Below are positions 1-13,570 of a DNA stretch of 64,000 nucleotides, in pieces. The stretch covers positions 8,112,238 to 8,176,237 of the forward strand of contig NC_084803.1 of NCBI RefSeq assembly GCF_963583255.1, written 5' to 3'. Below the pieces are notes generated by a model. It had not been told where the DNA came from. It worked only from the letters and a program-made list of their open reading frames with translations, and searched no databases. Source of the DNA: Pyrus communis. Lineage: Eukaryota > Streptophyta > Magnoliopsida > Rosales > Rosaceae. Position 1 is the stretch's first letter; the number at the start of each line of letters is the position of its first letter. The position numbers and the translations under genes were made by a program.

Positions 1-133
1 TGATCTGGATGAGGATGAATTGGTTGTAGGAAAGGCCCGAGATTACGGATTTGGCGTGGATCTGCTTCAGTTGTTGAAGGCTTGTGCAGGTCTCGATGAG
101 AGTTAGGAGGGATTTGGGGACCTGAGATTTCAT
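1..133 (-). CDS. Pentatricopeptide repeat protein, N-terminal fragment
   Basis: Reading the minus strand from the ATG at 133, 44 codons stay open to the window edge. The translation starts MKSQVPKSLLTLIETC and continues TSLQQLKQIHAKSVISGL. The pattern LL..I..C.SL.QLKQIHA is the standard opening of plant PLS-class PPR proteins, which bind organellar RNA and act in editing, splicing or stability in mitochondria or plastids. Only the start is present, so the subclass (E, E+ or DYW) and target organelle cannot be told. It lies downstream of and in the same direction as TRS120, so 134-1129 should hold its promoter. The start is the first ATG in this frame next to the motif. Family is fairly sure; ortholog unknown. 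Confidence 0.75.
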   Translation of the reverse strand, partial: MKSQVPKSLLTLIETCTSLQQLKQIHAKSVISGLSYNQFILIQI

Positions 134-1129
134 TGGGGAATCAACGGATCGCCGGGAATGTTTAGCCCTTACCCCGTTCGACCGTCACCGTAAGGCGGCG
201 GGGGAATAAGGAGGGAAACGAAGAGTCGGGCAAACGTTTTCAAGTAACGGCATTTTCCCGACTCTTGAACAAAAATGACGTTTATACCCCTGATTCGGTA
301 TCTCCTTCCTCCTCCCCGTCTCTGATGCAAAGCTGGCCACATTATTCGCAACCTCCACTGCGACAAACAAGAAAATGACGTTTATAAACATAAAATTTTC
401 TATGTTGCGGATTGTTGATATCGTTGATATTTCGAACTTACACAGTTTGTTATTATATCGTCGATATGGAGTCGATATTTTGTCCGCAAGAATCATTTGT
501 GTGAAACATAGCAAAATTGTTTCAACTCTAACCCATCAATTTTGGCATCTTTTCGCTTAGTCAAGAAAAATGATAAACACACCCTTTTTATTCTGTTTCT
601 GTACACTCCTAACACGACTCAAGGTTTTCATATTAATTTTCCTAGTTCAATCAAATACAAGACTTGGGAATAAGATGCAAATTTTTTACAAATCCTACTT
701 CTTTTTGCACTGCCGAAAGAAGTCGCGAATTCAAATTTCCATCCCCCGTCGATTTAAAACAACAAAAACCCACAAATGTCTTGGCTAGGCAAGAAAAGAC
801 ACATCCATGATCAAATCTTCTATACAACAATCATCGAACAAAATGAAGACTCGAATAATCTGCAGCAAACATGTTTCTTTCGTGTAAATAAAACGTAGCC
901 AAATTGATAAGAGGTTAACAACTTATTTCACAACATTTGTGTACAAAACTGCAACTATGAATCTAAAATCCACAACAGAGAACACCCTACTTTTAAGAAT
1001 TTGATTCTCAAGACAAATGGATGCGTTCCTCCCGCTGCCAAATTAAAAACATATGGCATTGTTTACTGATACTGAAAGCATTAACCTGGTTTGAGCCAAT
1101 CCGGCTGATGTGGTGGGCGGAAAGAACCA
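134..1129. other. Intergenic: PPR 5' region and TRS120 3' region
   Basis: No coding region is convincing here. The stretch must contain the PPR promoter and leader (near 134-400) and the TRS120 3' UTR (near 900-1129). The 12-bp string AATGACGTTTAT occurs twice (about 274 and 375); it includes the TGACG core bound by TGA-type bZIP factors, but function is unproven. The open frames at 169-788 have no recognisable protein character. Confidence 0.4.
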
Positions 1130-4100
1130 TCATGCAGTCCCAACAACACGAACATGATATGGGGGCCCACGGCAGAATATTGGCTCATCGGATGATTTTG
1201 TTCTTGCACGAGCCCTGAGTATATCATTAGCATCATCGATCACTGAGGCAGCTACCAGCGTGTACTCACCCGGGACAAGAAAATACAAAGAGAAAGAATG
1301 CTTAATTTCTTCAAGTGGGGGAACCTCCACGGCGATCCCGCTCAAAACACCTACGTACGAATTCAATTATCACACAACACAAGTGAGATTCGATTGCAAA
1401 TTTCAGGGGAAGTTCTAATGACAATGACCTCAAAACAAACGGTTCAGAAATAAACAAAAAAATAGGCAGGATTCAAAATTTGATAACCAATTAACCAGGT
1501 ACTAAAAAGCTTATTTCCGAAAAATTTATATGCCTCGAAATAAATACACACACCTACACGTAATAGAAGAGTGAATATCTCTAAATACTAAAACAGGCTT
1601 GTCAAAAAGGGATAATCATAGAACATTACCAGAATACAAGACAGTTGCCTTTGTACACTCTATGCAATTCTCTCCAGCAACGTCTCTGCATGTAATGCTA
1701 AGACTCATTTTGATCATCTCCTTCGTGTTATTACGAACCATAACTTCCATTGGAGTCATTTCATGCGCCAGCACAGAACCCTTAGCTGCAGAAGGGTGAA
1801 CTTGAAAATTGTGCTCTGTGTGTGAACCAGAATGTTCAAGTGCAAGGCCGTTTCTAGAAAGCCTGAAGCAAAATGTCAATGGATCTGGCAGCAGTACATC
1901 CATAACAGATGTCTGAAGGGCTGCCTGTATAGCATCCTTGATATTCAATTCTCCACAGCTGTTTCGACCTGATTGCCACCTAACCTTTATCTTAGATATG
2001 AGGTTCTTGATAGAAGCATTAAGTTCAGCTTTAGTATTCCGTTCCGAGAAGCTTGAATTTCTGCCACTAACAGCCCCATCTGCCAGATTATCCTTCACAA
2101 AAAATGAATCATCAAGAACTGGTAGTTTAAAATGCTCCAGTGGTATCAGTACCCTCGCAGAACAATCCCGATCAATTCTTGTTTTAGGGTAACCATATTC
2201 AGTAGCATCTTGATCACCAGAAAGTATATGCTCATGACTAGCGTTCTCCAGCTGGACAGAAACAGTAATTTCAAAGACAACATCTGTGGGATTAGACAAC
2301 TCAAGTTCAAGAAAGCGTAGTCCCCAACTTCCTCTGAAAGGATCAATCTTCACCAATCTGTCCATCTTAGTAGGAGAACCAAGAGCTTCAGTAGGGCTAT
2401 TCTCAATATCAACTGGTTTTGGAAGGTTTACACCCACTTGTGCAGGAATCTCCATCGAAAGCAGACGAGCCTTTACAAAAGACAAACCCTGAAGAACACA
2501 AATCTGCAAAGGAACAAGAAGGCGCCTGCCAGGGGGGATAGCAGATTTATCTGTTGGAGGATCTCCAGCATTTGTCAGAGGCCCTGAGAAACAAAATGAA
2601 AAGAAATCAAGTCACAGAAGTTAATGGTACTTGTAGTCACTACTCAGGAACGAGGTGGCACAGGGGAGGTGCATATGATACATGACAACTGTAGCCAGTT
2701 AGAATGGACAGTTCAGAAAATGGTTTAGCATTCAGTTTCTTATTATATATACATAACAATTGAAAATAAAGAGGGCTTACTATATATACTTGAACATCAG
2801 AAGATAACAGTAAATATAAAATAATGCACATAATTCATCTCATTTTAGCTCTACGTGATAATGCATGTGTGCGAGCGAGAGAGAGAGAGAGAGAGAGAGA
2901 GTACTATATTGGTTATGGATTTATTAATACCTGCATAATGGATTAACAATATGGGGTTACTTCCATCCTTAGACTGCCTCGCAGTGCTTCCAGAGGCACT
3001 CCTGCCTGCAGCAGTCTCAGGATCTGCTACAACATGGCGCCAAGCCTTTAAGGTCACAGGTATAGTCACTTCGGCCCCAGGCCTCAAAGGAAGGGCTGAT
3101 TTTAAGGTTTCAGACGCAATCGAGATAACAGAATCTTGGTTTTTTCCTGATAATGATACATGTGCTTGCTCAACTGGAACTGTACCTGCATTAGCCAGAC
3201 TGATCCACACATCACGAATTTCACCCTCATGAAGAATGATTGCACCATCACCACCAACTACACGTGAAACCAGCAATGGTAATGGTGGTACCACAGAAAT
3301 GTTCGGAACAGATATGTTTTTCAGCCTCGCAGACCCACAGCATCTGAAAGGGTCAGAAAGCACAAGTCCTTGTGTAGCTCCAAGAAGCAGATTATCAACA
3401 TCCTTAAACAGGTGTTCAGTAATAACACCAAAGCAGTGGACAGTGCACCCAGGAATTGTCACTGGCCCAACTGCAATCGGGATCCCAGATAAGGTGATCA
3501 CTTTTGATGAATTGGGTGGAAGATTCACAGTAACAGGAAAAGCATCAAAATTTCCTGAAGGCACTGAGAGATATATGCTATCAACCCTCAAATCAAAGCC
3601 ACAAGGGTTTGCCAGTTCGACTAAAATCTGAACAGGTTCTCCAACAATCCAAACGAGGTCCTGTTTGGCATTACTGTTTGTGTCTCCCTTGCTGAATGGT
3701 GTATAAATAAACGGACCAGTATTAGCAGCTCCTGCCCACCAGTCTTCTCTTCCTGGATTGCGCTTTACAATGTCCATTTGTGAAGGATGGAGAGGAAAAG
3801 AATACAATCTAGAAGCAAAGAAGATGATTAAATTTGGGAATTCATACTAATATTAAGTGACACTTATAATAAAAGCACTAATGATTATTTGTCCATATTC
3901 AGTCAAGATCAACTTGGATATGGGAAGATTCTTAGAGGAACAAAGGAATAGAATTTTACTCATCTGCAATATGAATAGAAGACTACATAGCTACACAAAG
4001 GGTTCTGAGCGAATCATAGTTCTACAAAAACTATATAGGTAAACAAAATATTGTTTTAAAAAATGATGCTAAAGAAAGAAGCCTCGACTTGTTAACAAAA

Positions 4101-7100
4101 CAAGAGAAAGGACTCTAGCATCCATAAGAACATTAATAAGCTGGTCAGCGCTAGGAGGTATCTACTTCTCATTGCTGCATTCTAATGTTAGAGAAAGAAT
4201 ATCTGTCAGTAGTAATTCACATAGCAGAATAATCCTCCTCACTGACAGATTAAATGTATTTAGATAGCATTTAATCATACATCAAAAACTTATGTTAAAA
4301 GAAATAGTAATTAGTTCAACCCTAGTTATCATGGTGTCTCAGTGCAACTATATACTTGTCATGCAGCAAAGACTATGGAGAAAAATTACCTATAGGACAG
4401 CAAATACTATTATTGTTATTGGGCTTCATATGTAATAAACTGTTCATGTATTAACAGGAAAAATGCTTAGGTACTGGTGAAAACCTGATGAAAGGTAAAG
4501 CAGGGTCAGCACAGCGAGTTCCCGATGGCAACCTATCTGCTGAATTTGAAAGTGCACTAGCAAGACCATTTTGCCCAGCAGGTGTAATTAAGGGATAATA
4601 TGATCTTAGTAATCTTGCAGCTGCACCCCAGGCAGCAAGAGGATCTCCTGCACGGACAGCGGATAGCAGAATCTCTCTGAGTACAACCATCTGTAGTGTG
4701 CTCCACTGAGACTCAAAAAGAGAGACAACTGACTGGTGGAGCATTTTCCCACCCTCTGCAAGACTTGACCCAATTTCCTTCTGTGAAAAACAAAATAAGA
4801 ATGAGTAGCTAAAAACTTACTACGAATATGCTCACGATCAAAGCCACACGCTATATAAGAACGTTACTACAGAGTAATAATGCAAGACAGTTACTAGGGA
4901 ATAAAACTCTCAACCATATTCTTCATTTGCACTATTCCAAAATACAACAGAGAAGAGACTGATATGTGCCATCAATGATCAAGACCTCAAATTCACAAAG
5001 TAAGCCATAAATTCCATCTCAAAAGACACATTAAAGCATGTGCAGAAGCATGCAGACAGACTGAAATGCTAAATATGACCAGGAATCATGTGCTTAATAC
5101 TTAAACACTCACTTTAGGAAGCGAGTCTTCAGAGATGGAAGCTCTACTTTGAACATGGTAGGCTCTTGTTGTCATTGCCAAAACTTGCATTGCACTAATG
5201 GCAGCCAGTCTATTATCCTGCTGTAGATATAACTGAGCCACTTGCCTTGAGAAAAAAGCAGCCTTTCGCTGATAACCAAGAGTTCCATATAAACGAGCTA
5301 TTTCAACATATAAAACAAGTCTATCACTGGCATCAATCAGAGATTTAGCACCATCTGCTGCACTTGTAAGTAGTTCCACTACCTCCTTAGCCAGCTCCCG
5401 TCTGCCACAGTAAAACCAAATTTCGTAGGAAAGTGTAAAATCTAACTATTTCCAAAGTCTTTTTGTCATCTCATGGACATAAATGATCATAACTGGAACT
5501 ATTATGGAGCACCTACTTCAACTTTTAGAGATTGAATTCAATTTATTTATCATCATTTACCGAGAACGGAAGATTAAAAGTCAGACTCGTAGATAGAAAC
5601 AGTATACGAATAAGATCCAGTCAGAACGTTATCCAGTAAAAATGGTAGATGCATCTAATACAAGCTGCGTGCATCAAATTATAAAATTTTGATAAACAAA
5701 ACATACCTGCAAAGAAACCTTGCCAGTTTCAATGTAGCCTCTAGTTCAAATGTTAAGGGTGAAACTCTGCACATAAATAATTAATAAAAGTAACAGTTAA
5801 AAGAATGCATACGTTAATAAAGCAATAACCATCTAAATGCAATAGCATCTAGGAATTACCTTTGAGCATTTTCTTGTATAAATGACTTCCTGTAGTGCAA
5901 GATGACACTACTGTATCGATATCTAACTTCATCATCGACACCTGAATCCCTTTCGCCCATTCGATCAATCTAACATGTTTATATATGTCAGTAAGTAGGA
6001 AATCTAGGCAACAAATAAACCGGGAAGCCATGAAAGCCTACTGTGTTATCAAACACAGGTAGCCATGCAAAAATCCAGAGAGTGAGCCATTACCAGTAAG
6101 GCACAGACACTGCCCTCCAATGCACCAGCATACCAGAAAAAATCTCCAGTCAACCTAGCAAGTTCTAGTGCAGTAGAGTAATGAGCATTGGCATCAACAG
6201 GTGATCCTGCCAACAAGCAATAATCACCCATTGTCTTCTGCGCTCGCCCGAGCCTCCGCTTCTTCGCCTTTATAACCTGCCATTTTAGAATTTTTTTTGT
6301 TCACTTCATCTTTTGGTAACATTTAACGCATAAATTGAGATACCAACACTCCGATTAAAACACTAACATTTCGATAAATACATACTAGACTACTAATTAT
6401 TATAATAACAGAATAAATCCTATAGGACACCTAGACATGAACCTCCTCTGAGTTGAGAGTGGCTTGAGAATCCAAAGGCGTCTTGACAATGGTTCCTGCA
6501 GGCTCAGCTTTCAGCACCCATTTCTCGAACTCCATCAGCAGTGATGCCGCAATGTCCTGCATCATTGTCTGCAGGTGGAACTCCAGAGTCGCCCGATCCG
6601 CCGGCGGAAACAGCATCAAGTTCCCTCCTTTCTTGCTCCCATCCTCCAACTGTAATCCAATCAACACACAATAAATCCAAAAAGATTCGAAATTTCGAAG
6701 AGGAAAAAAGTAACAAATTGAAACTAATCGAGATTAGCATTCTCTGGACCTGAGAATCGCCGGGGCAGAAGGCGAAGCAGCGATCGACGAGGGCGGAGGA
6801 GTAGGCGCGGCGAGCCGAGTCGAATTGATCGATGACGGAGTCGAGATCGGGAGACGAGGGGCAGTGGCAGATGCCGATGACAGCTAAGGTTTTGCGATTG
6901 GACTGGAAATCCTCCCACGGCGACGGTGGGGCCCCGCCGAGGACGAACTTGAATCGGAGGTTGCCGGAATCCCAGGGCTGGTGGGCGAAGGGGGACTTCT
7001 GGTGCTCGGTGTAGAAGGAGCTGATGGCGGAGAGAGGGATCGTCTGGTGGCGGAGCAGCATCGAGTGGTAGTCGCGGAGGAGGACGGGGGGCACGTGGCC

Positions 7101-7160
7101 GATGGGGAGGACAGCCACACGGATCATGGAGCTGGTTTCGATGCTAACGTCCGGCTCCAT
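1130..7160 (-). CDS. TRS120: TRAPPII complex subunit TRS120 (TRAPPC9-type), complete
   Basis: Ten exons on the minus strand: 7160-6750, 6649-6443, 6276-6094, 5969-5860, 5766-5707, 5401-5113, 4780-4485, 3808-2931, 2583-1630 and 1350-1130. All junctions are GT-AG and the phases agree, giving 1202 codons plus stop, close to the roughly 1190 residues I recall for the Arabidopsis protein. The start MEPDVSIETSSMIRVAVLPI and the segments VIKAKKRRLGRAQKTMGDYC, YSTALELARLTGDFFWYAGA and MDIVKRNPGREDWWAGAANT are diagnostic. TRS120 is specific to TRAPPII, which acts as a Rab-A GEF and tether at the trans-Golgi/early endosome and is needed for cell-plate assembly. The N-terminal half is helical/TPR-like; the C-terminal half is beta-rich Ig-like. 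It shares an intergenic region with ALF4. No frameshift or stop was seen. Exon edges come from reading splice sites and frame, not transcripts. Confidence 0.95.
2875..2902. repeat. (GA)n microsatellite in TRS120 intron 8
   Basis: An almost uninterrupted GA dinucleotide run of about 13 units lies inside the 347-bp intron between exons 8 and 9, about 30 bp from the donor. It is likely polymorphic. Confidence 0.85.
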
Positions 7161-8017
7161 TTTGGCGGGAGATCGGAGGGTGCAGGGGGATTAGGTGTGG
7201 GAGTGGATCGAGAGCATGGGAGTGGAGATGTCGCTGCGAGGAAGACACAGATCGTGTTTTGAGATTCTTGGCTAGTTAAGAAGGAGGGTGGAGGAAAATA
7301 TGTTTGGTTGTAGGGTTATCCGGACTCTGGATCGGGGATAGAGATATCCTTGGATAAGTGCAGGACAGTTTATGCAACAAACTAATCAATTATGTTTATT
7401 GCAATTTTGGACTCCATCGACATAGTTAATAACTTAATGCGTAATCCCTCAACTTTTTAATTTAACATTTAATCTAATAAATTTATTATTTAAAAAAAAA
7501 AAACCCTAATATAAACCCTCATCATCCTTTTCTTTGCAATTTTATCCAAAACAACCGATATCTCCTTGCAACCAGTTTGGTTAAAAGAAGACAAGTGCCG
7601 AAAAACAATAAGGAAAATCAATAAGTGTAATTCCCACCCAACTTCAACTAATGTCCTGCAAAGCATCGCATCCAAATAAAGTAGTAACACACTAATGGTG
7701 TCATCCCAAATGTAGAGACAAAAAAAATTTACCAATCGATTACAAATTCCATTAAAAAAATTTCAATTTCAACAACTCGAATTTAAACCATTTTGCTTAT
7801 AAATAAATATAAATATCACTGTATAAACTAGAATTTAATACCCTTTTATTTTGTATGAAGTGCCATTGAGTTGAGGTGGTAGTGGTGGATTAGCATTCGC
7901 GCCTTGTTGGGCCGTTCGGAAACAAAAACCCTGCCGAACGGAATTGAAATTGCGACACGCACCAACTCATCTTCTTCTTCTTCTTCTTGTTCAAGCTTGA
8001 GAAGTTGCAGAGATCCC
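7161..8017. promoter_or_regulatory. Shared head-to-head promoter region of TRS120 and ALF4
   Basis: This 857-bp gap separates two divergent ATGs, so it must hold both promoters and 5' leaders. The ends are GC-richer (TRS120 leader near 7161-7260; ALF4 leader with a TTC-repeat tract near 7970-7990) and the middle (7380-7860) is very AT-rich with poly-A/T tracts. I could not assign a TATA box or named cis element with confidence. No transposon ends were recognised. Confidence 0.5.
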
Positions 8018-11000
8018 ATGGCGGACAATCTTGACCAGTGCTCCCCCCTTCTTCAAGAAATCCTAAACTCGCTATCCCAATCAGTCGATGAACCCCAAAC
8101 CTCCGTCTCAGAGCTCATCAGCTTCCTCAATTCAACCCTAGACGCCGCTCTGTCAGACCCAGAAAACGAAGACGCAAAAGCCAACGCCTTCCGAGCTCTC
8201 ACGAAAGTCCACCAATTCGTCTCTTCCCCTTCACTCGACCAGGTTTCGTTTCGTTAAAGTCGTCTGCTTTTGGTCCTTTACTTGTTTGTGCAGTTTGATG
8301 TTTGCCAACTGTTTGATTGTTTGCCCAGGTGATCATCGAAGCACTCTCCTTTGAGTTGCCAATGGCGGTTTCCAAGTTCGGAGGCGTCTCGGATGGATGC
8401 CTGGAGCTTGTTGATTGCACCATTGATTGCTTTATATCAATGTGTAGTCCACGAGACATGCTTTCGATTCTTTGTGAGGTAAATATGTGGCCTTTTTAGT
8501 GATTTTTATGTGAACATGATACTTGTTGTATTGATGGTTTTGTTGGGTTTTAGTTCTTTGATGATTTTTTATTGTGATTGGGTCAGGCATTGGCTCCACC
8601 AAGTGAAACAATCAGGGATTCTGGTTATATTGCGCCTCTTCTAACTGGGCTTTCGAAAGGTAATTTAAATGAGCTTAACTAATTAAATGGTTAACTAAAC
8701 TAACAGTTATATTGTTATCAGATGCATTTTGTGTTTCGTACATGTAATTGAATTGTGCCAATTGAGTTGTTGCCAGCGCTACTTTGTTAATTTTGTGTTG
8801 CTGTTTCTTTTGTTAATTTCAGTGTTTCTTTCCCTTCAGAGGCGTCACTTTGAGCAAGTGAAAGTAGCAGTTCCCATTATTGTTAAAGTTTTGAAGGGCC
8901 GGTCTTTGGAGTTGGAAGATGAAGATCCAGAATTTAAGAATTTGTTTGACAGAGCTATGGGGATTGCAAATTCCATACGTGCGGTTTGCCTAAAGTTGGT
9001 ACGTGACAAACTGATAAGATGGATGTTACTGGTTTAGCGATATTCTTTGATTCTTATCATACTCTCTATTTGATCCTGATGGTCTTTTGCTCCATGACAC
9101 AGGAAGGTGTAGAAAGTGAAAAGCTTTGTGCTCTACTGGGTCTTTATGTCGTCCAGATTATGGTTGGTATCATTTAATCAAAGTTTCAGTTTGACTCTTT
9201 TTTCGTCTGTGTTATATAAACAGAAATTCCAATCTAAACTCTATTACATATCACGTCTCCCTTATTTGATTTGCTATCTTTCTGTCTTGTGTTCGTTTTC
9301 TTAAACACGCCATTTATGTGCAGGCTGTTGTCAGCATGAATCATAATGTTGCAAGTTCTCAGCCGTTTGTTTTGCAGCTGTCTAGTTTTTTCCCGTTTTG
9401 TGGTTTGTCATATCTTGGTGTAATAACTGGGTCGGATGTTGACAAAATAACTAGGGCAGTAGTTGGAGGTTAATCCTTTCAATCACTGTTCTTTCCCTTG
9501 TATTCTATTATAGTTCACTCTATTTGTTACCCAATTGTTAGGCCCTTGATATTTCGTTTCTTTTCTTGTTCCTTTTTACACTCAGAAGATGAAGATGATT
9601 ATATGAGTTGTTTATCCGATGTCAAATGCGGTGCACCTCTTTCAGGTTTATGTTTCTAAATGCTGATCACTCCTTATTATATCAATTTTTTTGTAGCTCG
9701 ACACTTTGTCAATTGATTTTTGTTTTTTCTGTTGCTTTATTAAAGTGATCTGGGGCCATGCTTCTGATGACGTTGTTGGGGCTGCTGAGGAGGATTTGAA
9801 TTCCGTCAAGGATGAACTTAAGGATAACCAGACTGAAAGGTGGCAAGCTGTTGGCATGCTAAAGCACATACTAGCTTCTGCCATTCTGCCATGGGAACTT
9901 AAAAGACATGCCATCAATTTCTTGATTTGCATTACAGATGGAAATATCTCCCACTGCGATGAACATAATGACTTCTCATCTTGCATGACTTCCGTTTTTG
10001 CAGCTCTGCAGGTTGCCTCTTTACATCATTCTACATTTTACGAACTTATTTATCAAAGAGGAAGAGAATCTAATCTTCTTTTTTTTCCTCATATGGGCAT
10101 GGTACATTTTAGGCTGTTCAAATGATCATCATGTATGCATCAGATACAGTGCTGAGGAAGAATGCCTTTGAAGCTTTCAAAAGGGTGAGGATTTGTCTTA
10201 GTACTTGCATTTGTCCAGTAATCTAAATACGTGATAGTCTGACGCATTTTTCATAAGCAACTAATGGCTCGGTTTATGGTCATTTTGTAGTAAGCAAGCC
10301 CTTGCTTGTCATATACTCTACTTAATTTGGGTTCAAAGTAAATTATTTACGGTACCCTCTGAATATTACTGCTCATTTTGTCTACCAATCAAAATCAGAT
10401 TCTTGCTGATATTCCAGCTTCTCAGAGGTTTGACATGTTGAAGTCTTTGATCATAAATAGTAACTCTTCCTCGATGGTAAAACCTTTAGAGCCAGTTTTT
10501 GTGATATGTATTCCTTCATTTTTGTTGAATTATACTTGAAGCAGTTTTACCTAATGTGGCTGTTTCAACCATAGATTGCAATCCTTTTGGATATTGTTAA
10601 AGGGGAACTGCACAAGGAAAGCTGCCAAAACGTGGGAAATGATGAAGTACCTCAAGCCAAACCACCTACATTGTTTTGGACTGCCAATGTCCTTGAATTG
10701 GTGGAGTTGATTCTGAAGCCCCCGGAGGGCGGACCTCCATCGTTCCCTGAGGATACTGATAAGGTATTTCTTCAACTTGCTTTGTGAATATATTTTCATA
10801 AGCTGCTTGTGGTAATGAAGTCTTTATGTATGATTTACCAATATGTGTTGAGGAGTCTTTATATGTCGTCAAGCTTCAAATCTAAGATCTCAACAACATC
10901 TAAATATAAGATATTACAATACTTAGCTTTCCTACAATTACGAAAAGTAATCTTAAAGGACTTCCAACTTGGATTTATCTTGCGCAACCATAAATTGGTG

Positions 11001-11780
11001 TAAATTAGGCAACCGGTAATCTTGTTTAACTGCTGCAAATACAAATCTTCAATCTCTGCAGTTCTTGATACCCTGAAGTTACCTTTCTTTTCCTCCCTTC
11101 TTCATCATATTGTTCGTCATTACCAACAATGGTATTTCATTGCATAGCAGTTTTTAATTAATCCTCGGTCAGATGAGCTGAACATATGTATACTTATCTG
11201 CCTTGAATGTCGAAGCTTTTGCCTCTGTCAAATATATTTGAGGTTAAATTTGATATGTCAGAAATTCAGGACTAAGTAGAGTCTAATTTTCATATTCTTT
11301 TTGTAATATGCATTTTCTCTGTCCTTGAATGTATCTCAATGTGTTCAGATGAAAAGTAAAACCCTTTATCTTACAAGATCTGTAATATTATTCTACAGGT
11401 TCTGTCTGCGCTCAATCTGTACAGATTTGTATTAATTACAGAATCGACAGGTAAACATATATCATCGTTGAATTAATTAAAGCAAACATAATTTTACTAT
11501 CAGAGGAGAAAATATTAGACTATGAGTCTGATTTGTACTCTGATGAAAAATTTGCACAGGAAAAACCAACCACACAGGAGTGATCTCCAGAAGCAATTTA
11601 CAGAAAGCCTATAAGGGGTGGCTTTTACCCCTACGAACCCAGGTAACCGCCCTAATGGCGGAGACCAGGAATGATTACGAGCTTCCACTTGACGCACTTT
11701 GTACTTTAAACCCAATCGAGTTAGTTTTGTACCGATGCATTGAGCTTGTTGAAGATCAGCTCAAGCAACAGTCTATGTAA
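8018..11780 (+). CDS. ALF4: ALF4-like (aberrant root formation protein 4), complete
   Basis: Thirteen exons: 8018-8242, 8329-8478, 8587-8659, 8823-8998, 9103-9162, 9324-9468, 9586-9645, 9746-10011, 10113-10184, 10399-10476, 10575-10763, 11399-11450 and 11560-11780. All junctions are GT-AG and the phases close, giving 588 residues. The protein is helical and leucine-rich, beginning MADNLDQCSPLLQEILNSLS and containing TERWQAVGMLKHILASAILP, with the end LVLYRCIELVEDQLKQQSM. ALF4 is a nuclear protein needed for pericycle divisions that start lateral roots; the family resembles glomulin and has been reported to inhibit SCF ligases by binding RBX1. The ATG follows a TTC-rich leader; upstream in-frame codons use no ATG. 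Identity rests on recognition plus its place beside TRS120, the arrangement I recall in Arabidopsis. Confidence 0.9.
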
Positions 11781-13570
11781 CGGTCGTCATCACCTGCATA
11801 TTTGTGTTTCTAGTCGTTTACACCATTTACGGTGATAAGAATGCGAAGTAATACGAGAATTTGTCTTGCTACCGGTTGTATAAACATAATTAGAGAGATA
11901 GACACCAGGAGATGTACACCTGGGGATTCCTAAGATGCCTCAAGTTTCACAACCAAGCATCTTTATTCCGATTTTGAAATTACGATTGCTACTAGAAGGA
12001 ACATGCGATCTATCTGAGTATGTAATTTTAATGAGTTGTTGTATTAATTTTTTTTGAAGGTAATAAATATTTCACCATTAATCAAATAGAATGAGAAACA
12101 TCATCGATGAGGAAAAGGATTTCACGATTGCAAATGCAACAAAAAGACCATTCAAAACCTACCTCACGTAACCACATCGAACCGAAGGGAAAGATGCTCT
12201 CATGAGGACAAGATCTTGCATCACTTTCTTATGAACTTGCAAAAGATGATGCTCTTTTGGCAAAGAAGCCCTATGAGACAATCACGAAGATGTCCTCATA
12301 GTCCTTTGCCTGGCGAACAAACAATAAAACCACAACCAAAACAAAACAAGAAAATGACAACACAAAATAAACTACGATCCCTCAACGATGGGAGACCTAC
12401 ACCTAAGTTCCAAATAGCAAAGATAAGCTCACAAGGCCTAAACTCTATGAGCCAAACCCAACTTCGTCAAGACACACAAGGTAATCATCATACCGTCATT
12501 GAAAACCATGCAACGACAAGCGAACATGACTATGAGTCCCTCAAACAACTGCAACGCTCCACAAGGGAAAGACCACACCACTCAATATGATGTTGCAATC
12601 GTCAGCAAAAAAAACTACCATAGTCACTTGCAACAAACTTCGAGTTTCCTCAGCATAATCCTTGACAAGCGCACAAACCATAAAATAACCACCTTAAATT
12701 TGAACAATGATCATCGCTCTAAAATCCTTGACAAGAAGGAATGTTGCCGACCCAAAGGCAAGTTCTATCCTTTTTTTTTTATTAGTGAATACAATTTATG
12801 GGATCTTTTCTTCAAAAACGGATTTTATTTGGTCCTTGTATTTCAATTTGGCTACTTGATCCAGTTGACTATTTTTTGTCCAACTTGGAAGTTTATGCTC
12901 ACACGCGGCAGTCAAAGAATCACACATCCGAGTTCAATAACATCAAATTAGGCAAAATAGGCACAAATTAGAGATTTTATTTAGACTCATTCATCTTCTT
13001 TTTACATTTATCTTTTTTTCTACATTTTTTTTATAAATTTTAAAATTTCGAATATACCCGATAATTCTTTTTCTACACTAAAAAGAAAGGAACTGATTAA
13101 AAAAAAAAAAAAAATTCAAGCAAAAGATCCGTCCACCCTATCTTTCCTAACCCCAAGTATCCCTTTCCGCCACCTCCTCTACCCCCCCAGAATTTGGAAA
13201 TTAAAGTATCGTCTCTGATCACCCCATCTCCGCCCACTCTCTCCATACGCATCCTTATCCCCCTAACAACCCACCATTAAAAACACCCAAAAGAAACTCA
13301 TGATAATATTGAAATTCTGATTCTACACAAATATCTTACACACTCAATAGTCCGACACTGTTAGATTCGGCGCTCAACAGTTTCGGCGGAACTCAGATGT
13401 GTTAGAAGGACTGTGTCGAAGTGCGGAAGGAGGAGATATTGTGCGGTGGGGAAAGGTCGAGATAGAGGTTACTGAATCAGTGATGGCTGAGATCTTTGTG
13501 TGGGTGGCTGACATCTTTGCTGGCTGCTTGGAGATGATTAAAAATTGGGGGTGGTTGGCGTTTGGGGAAA
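11781..13570. other. Intergenic, with unidentified decayed sequence
   Basis: The first 150 bp are probably ALF4 3' UTR. 12080-12750 is A/C-rich on the plus strand with frames open for 125-150 codons (12216-12590 and 12499-12951), but the translations are rich in K, N, Q and H and resemble no family I know. The strand bias suggests a decayed repeat. 13130-13300 is C-rich and could be a captured gene promoter. The frame at 13399-13632 runs into the adjacent MITE, so I do not call it a gene. Confidence 0.35.

Noticed and set aside
169..788. Several open frames of 60-110 codons next to the PPR start
   Set aside because: They overlap each other on both strands, have no family character and fall in the expected PPR promoter.
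7904..8017. In-frame N-terminal extension of ALF4 from 7904
   Set aside because: It starts at TTG, not ATG, and reads through a TTC-repeat leader giving a poly-Ser run. The ATG at 8018 fits the family start.
12216..12951. Possible genes of 124 and 150 codons
   Set aside because: Low-complexity K/N/Q/H-rich translations, no splice support and no recognisable homology. More likely a decayed repeat.
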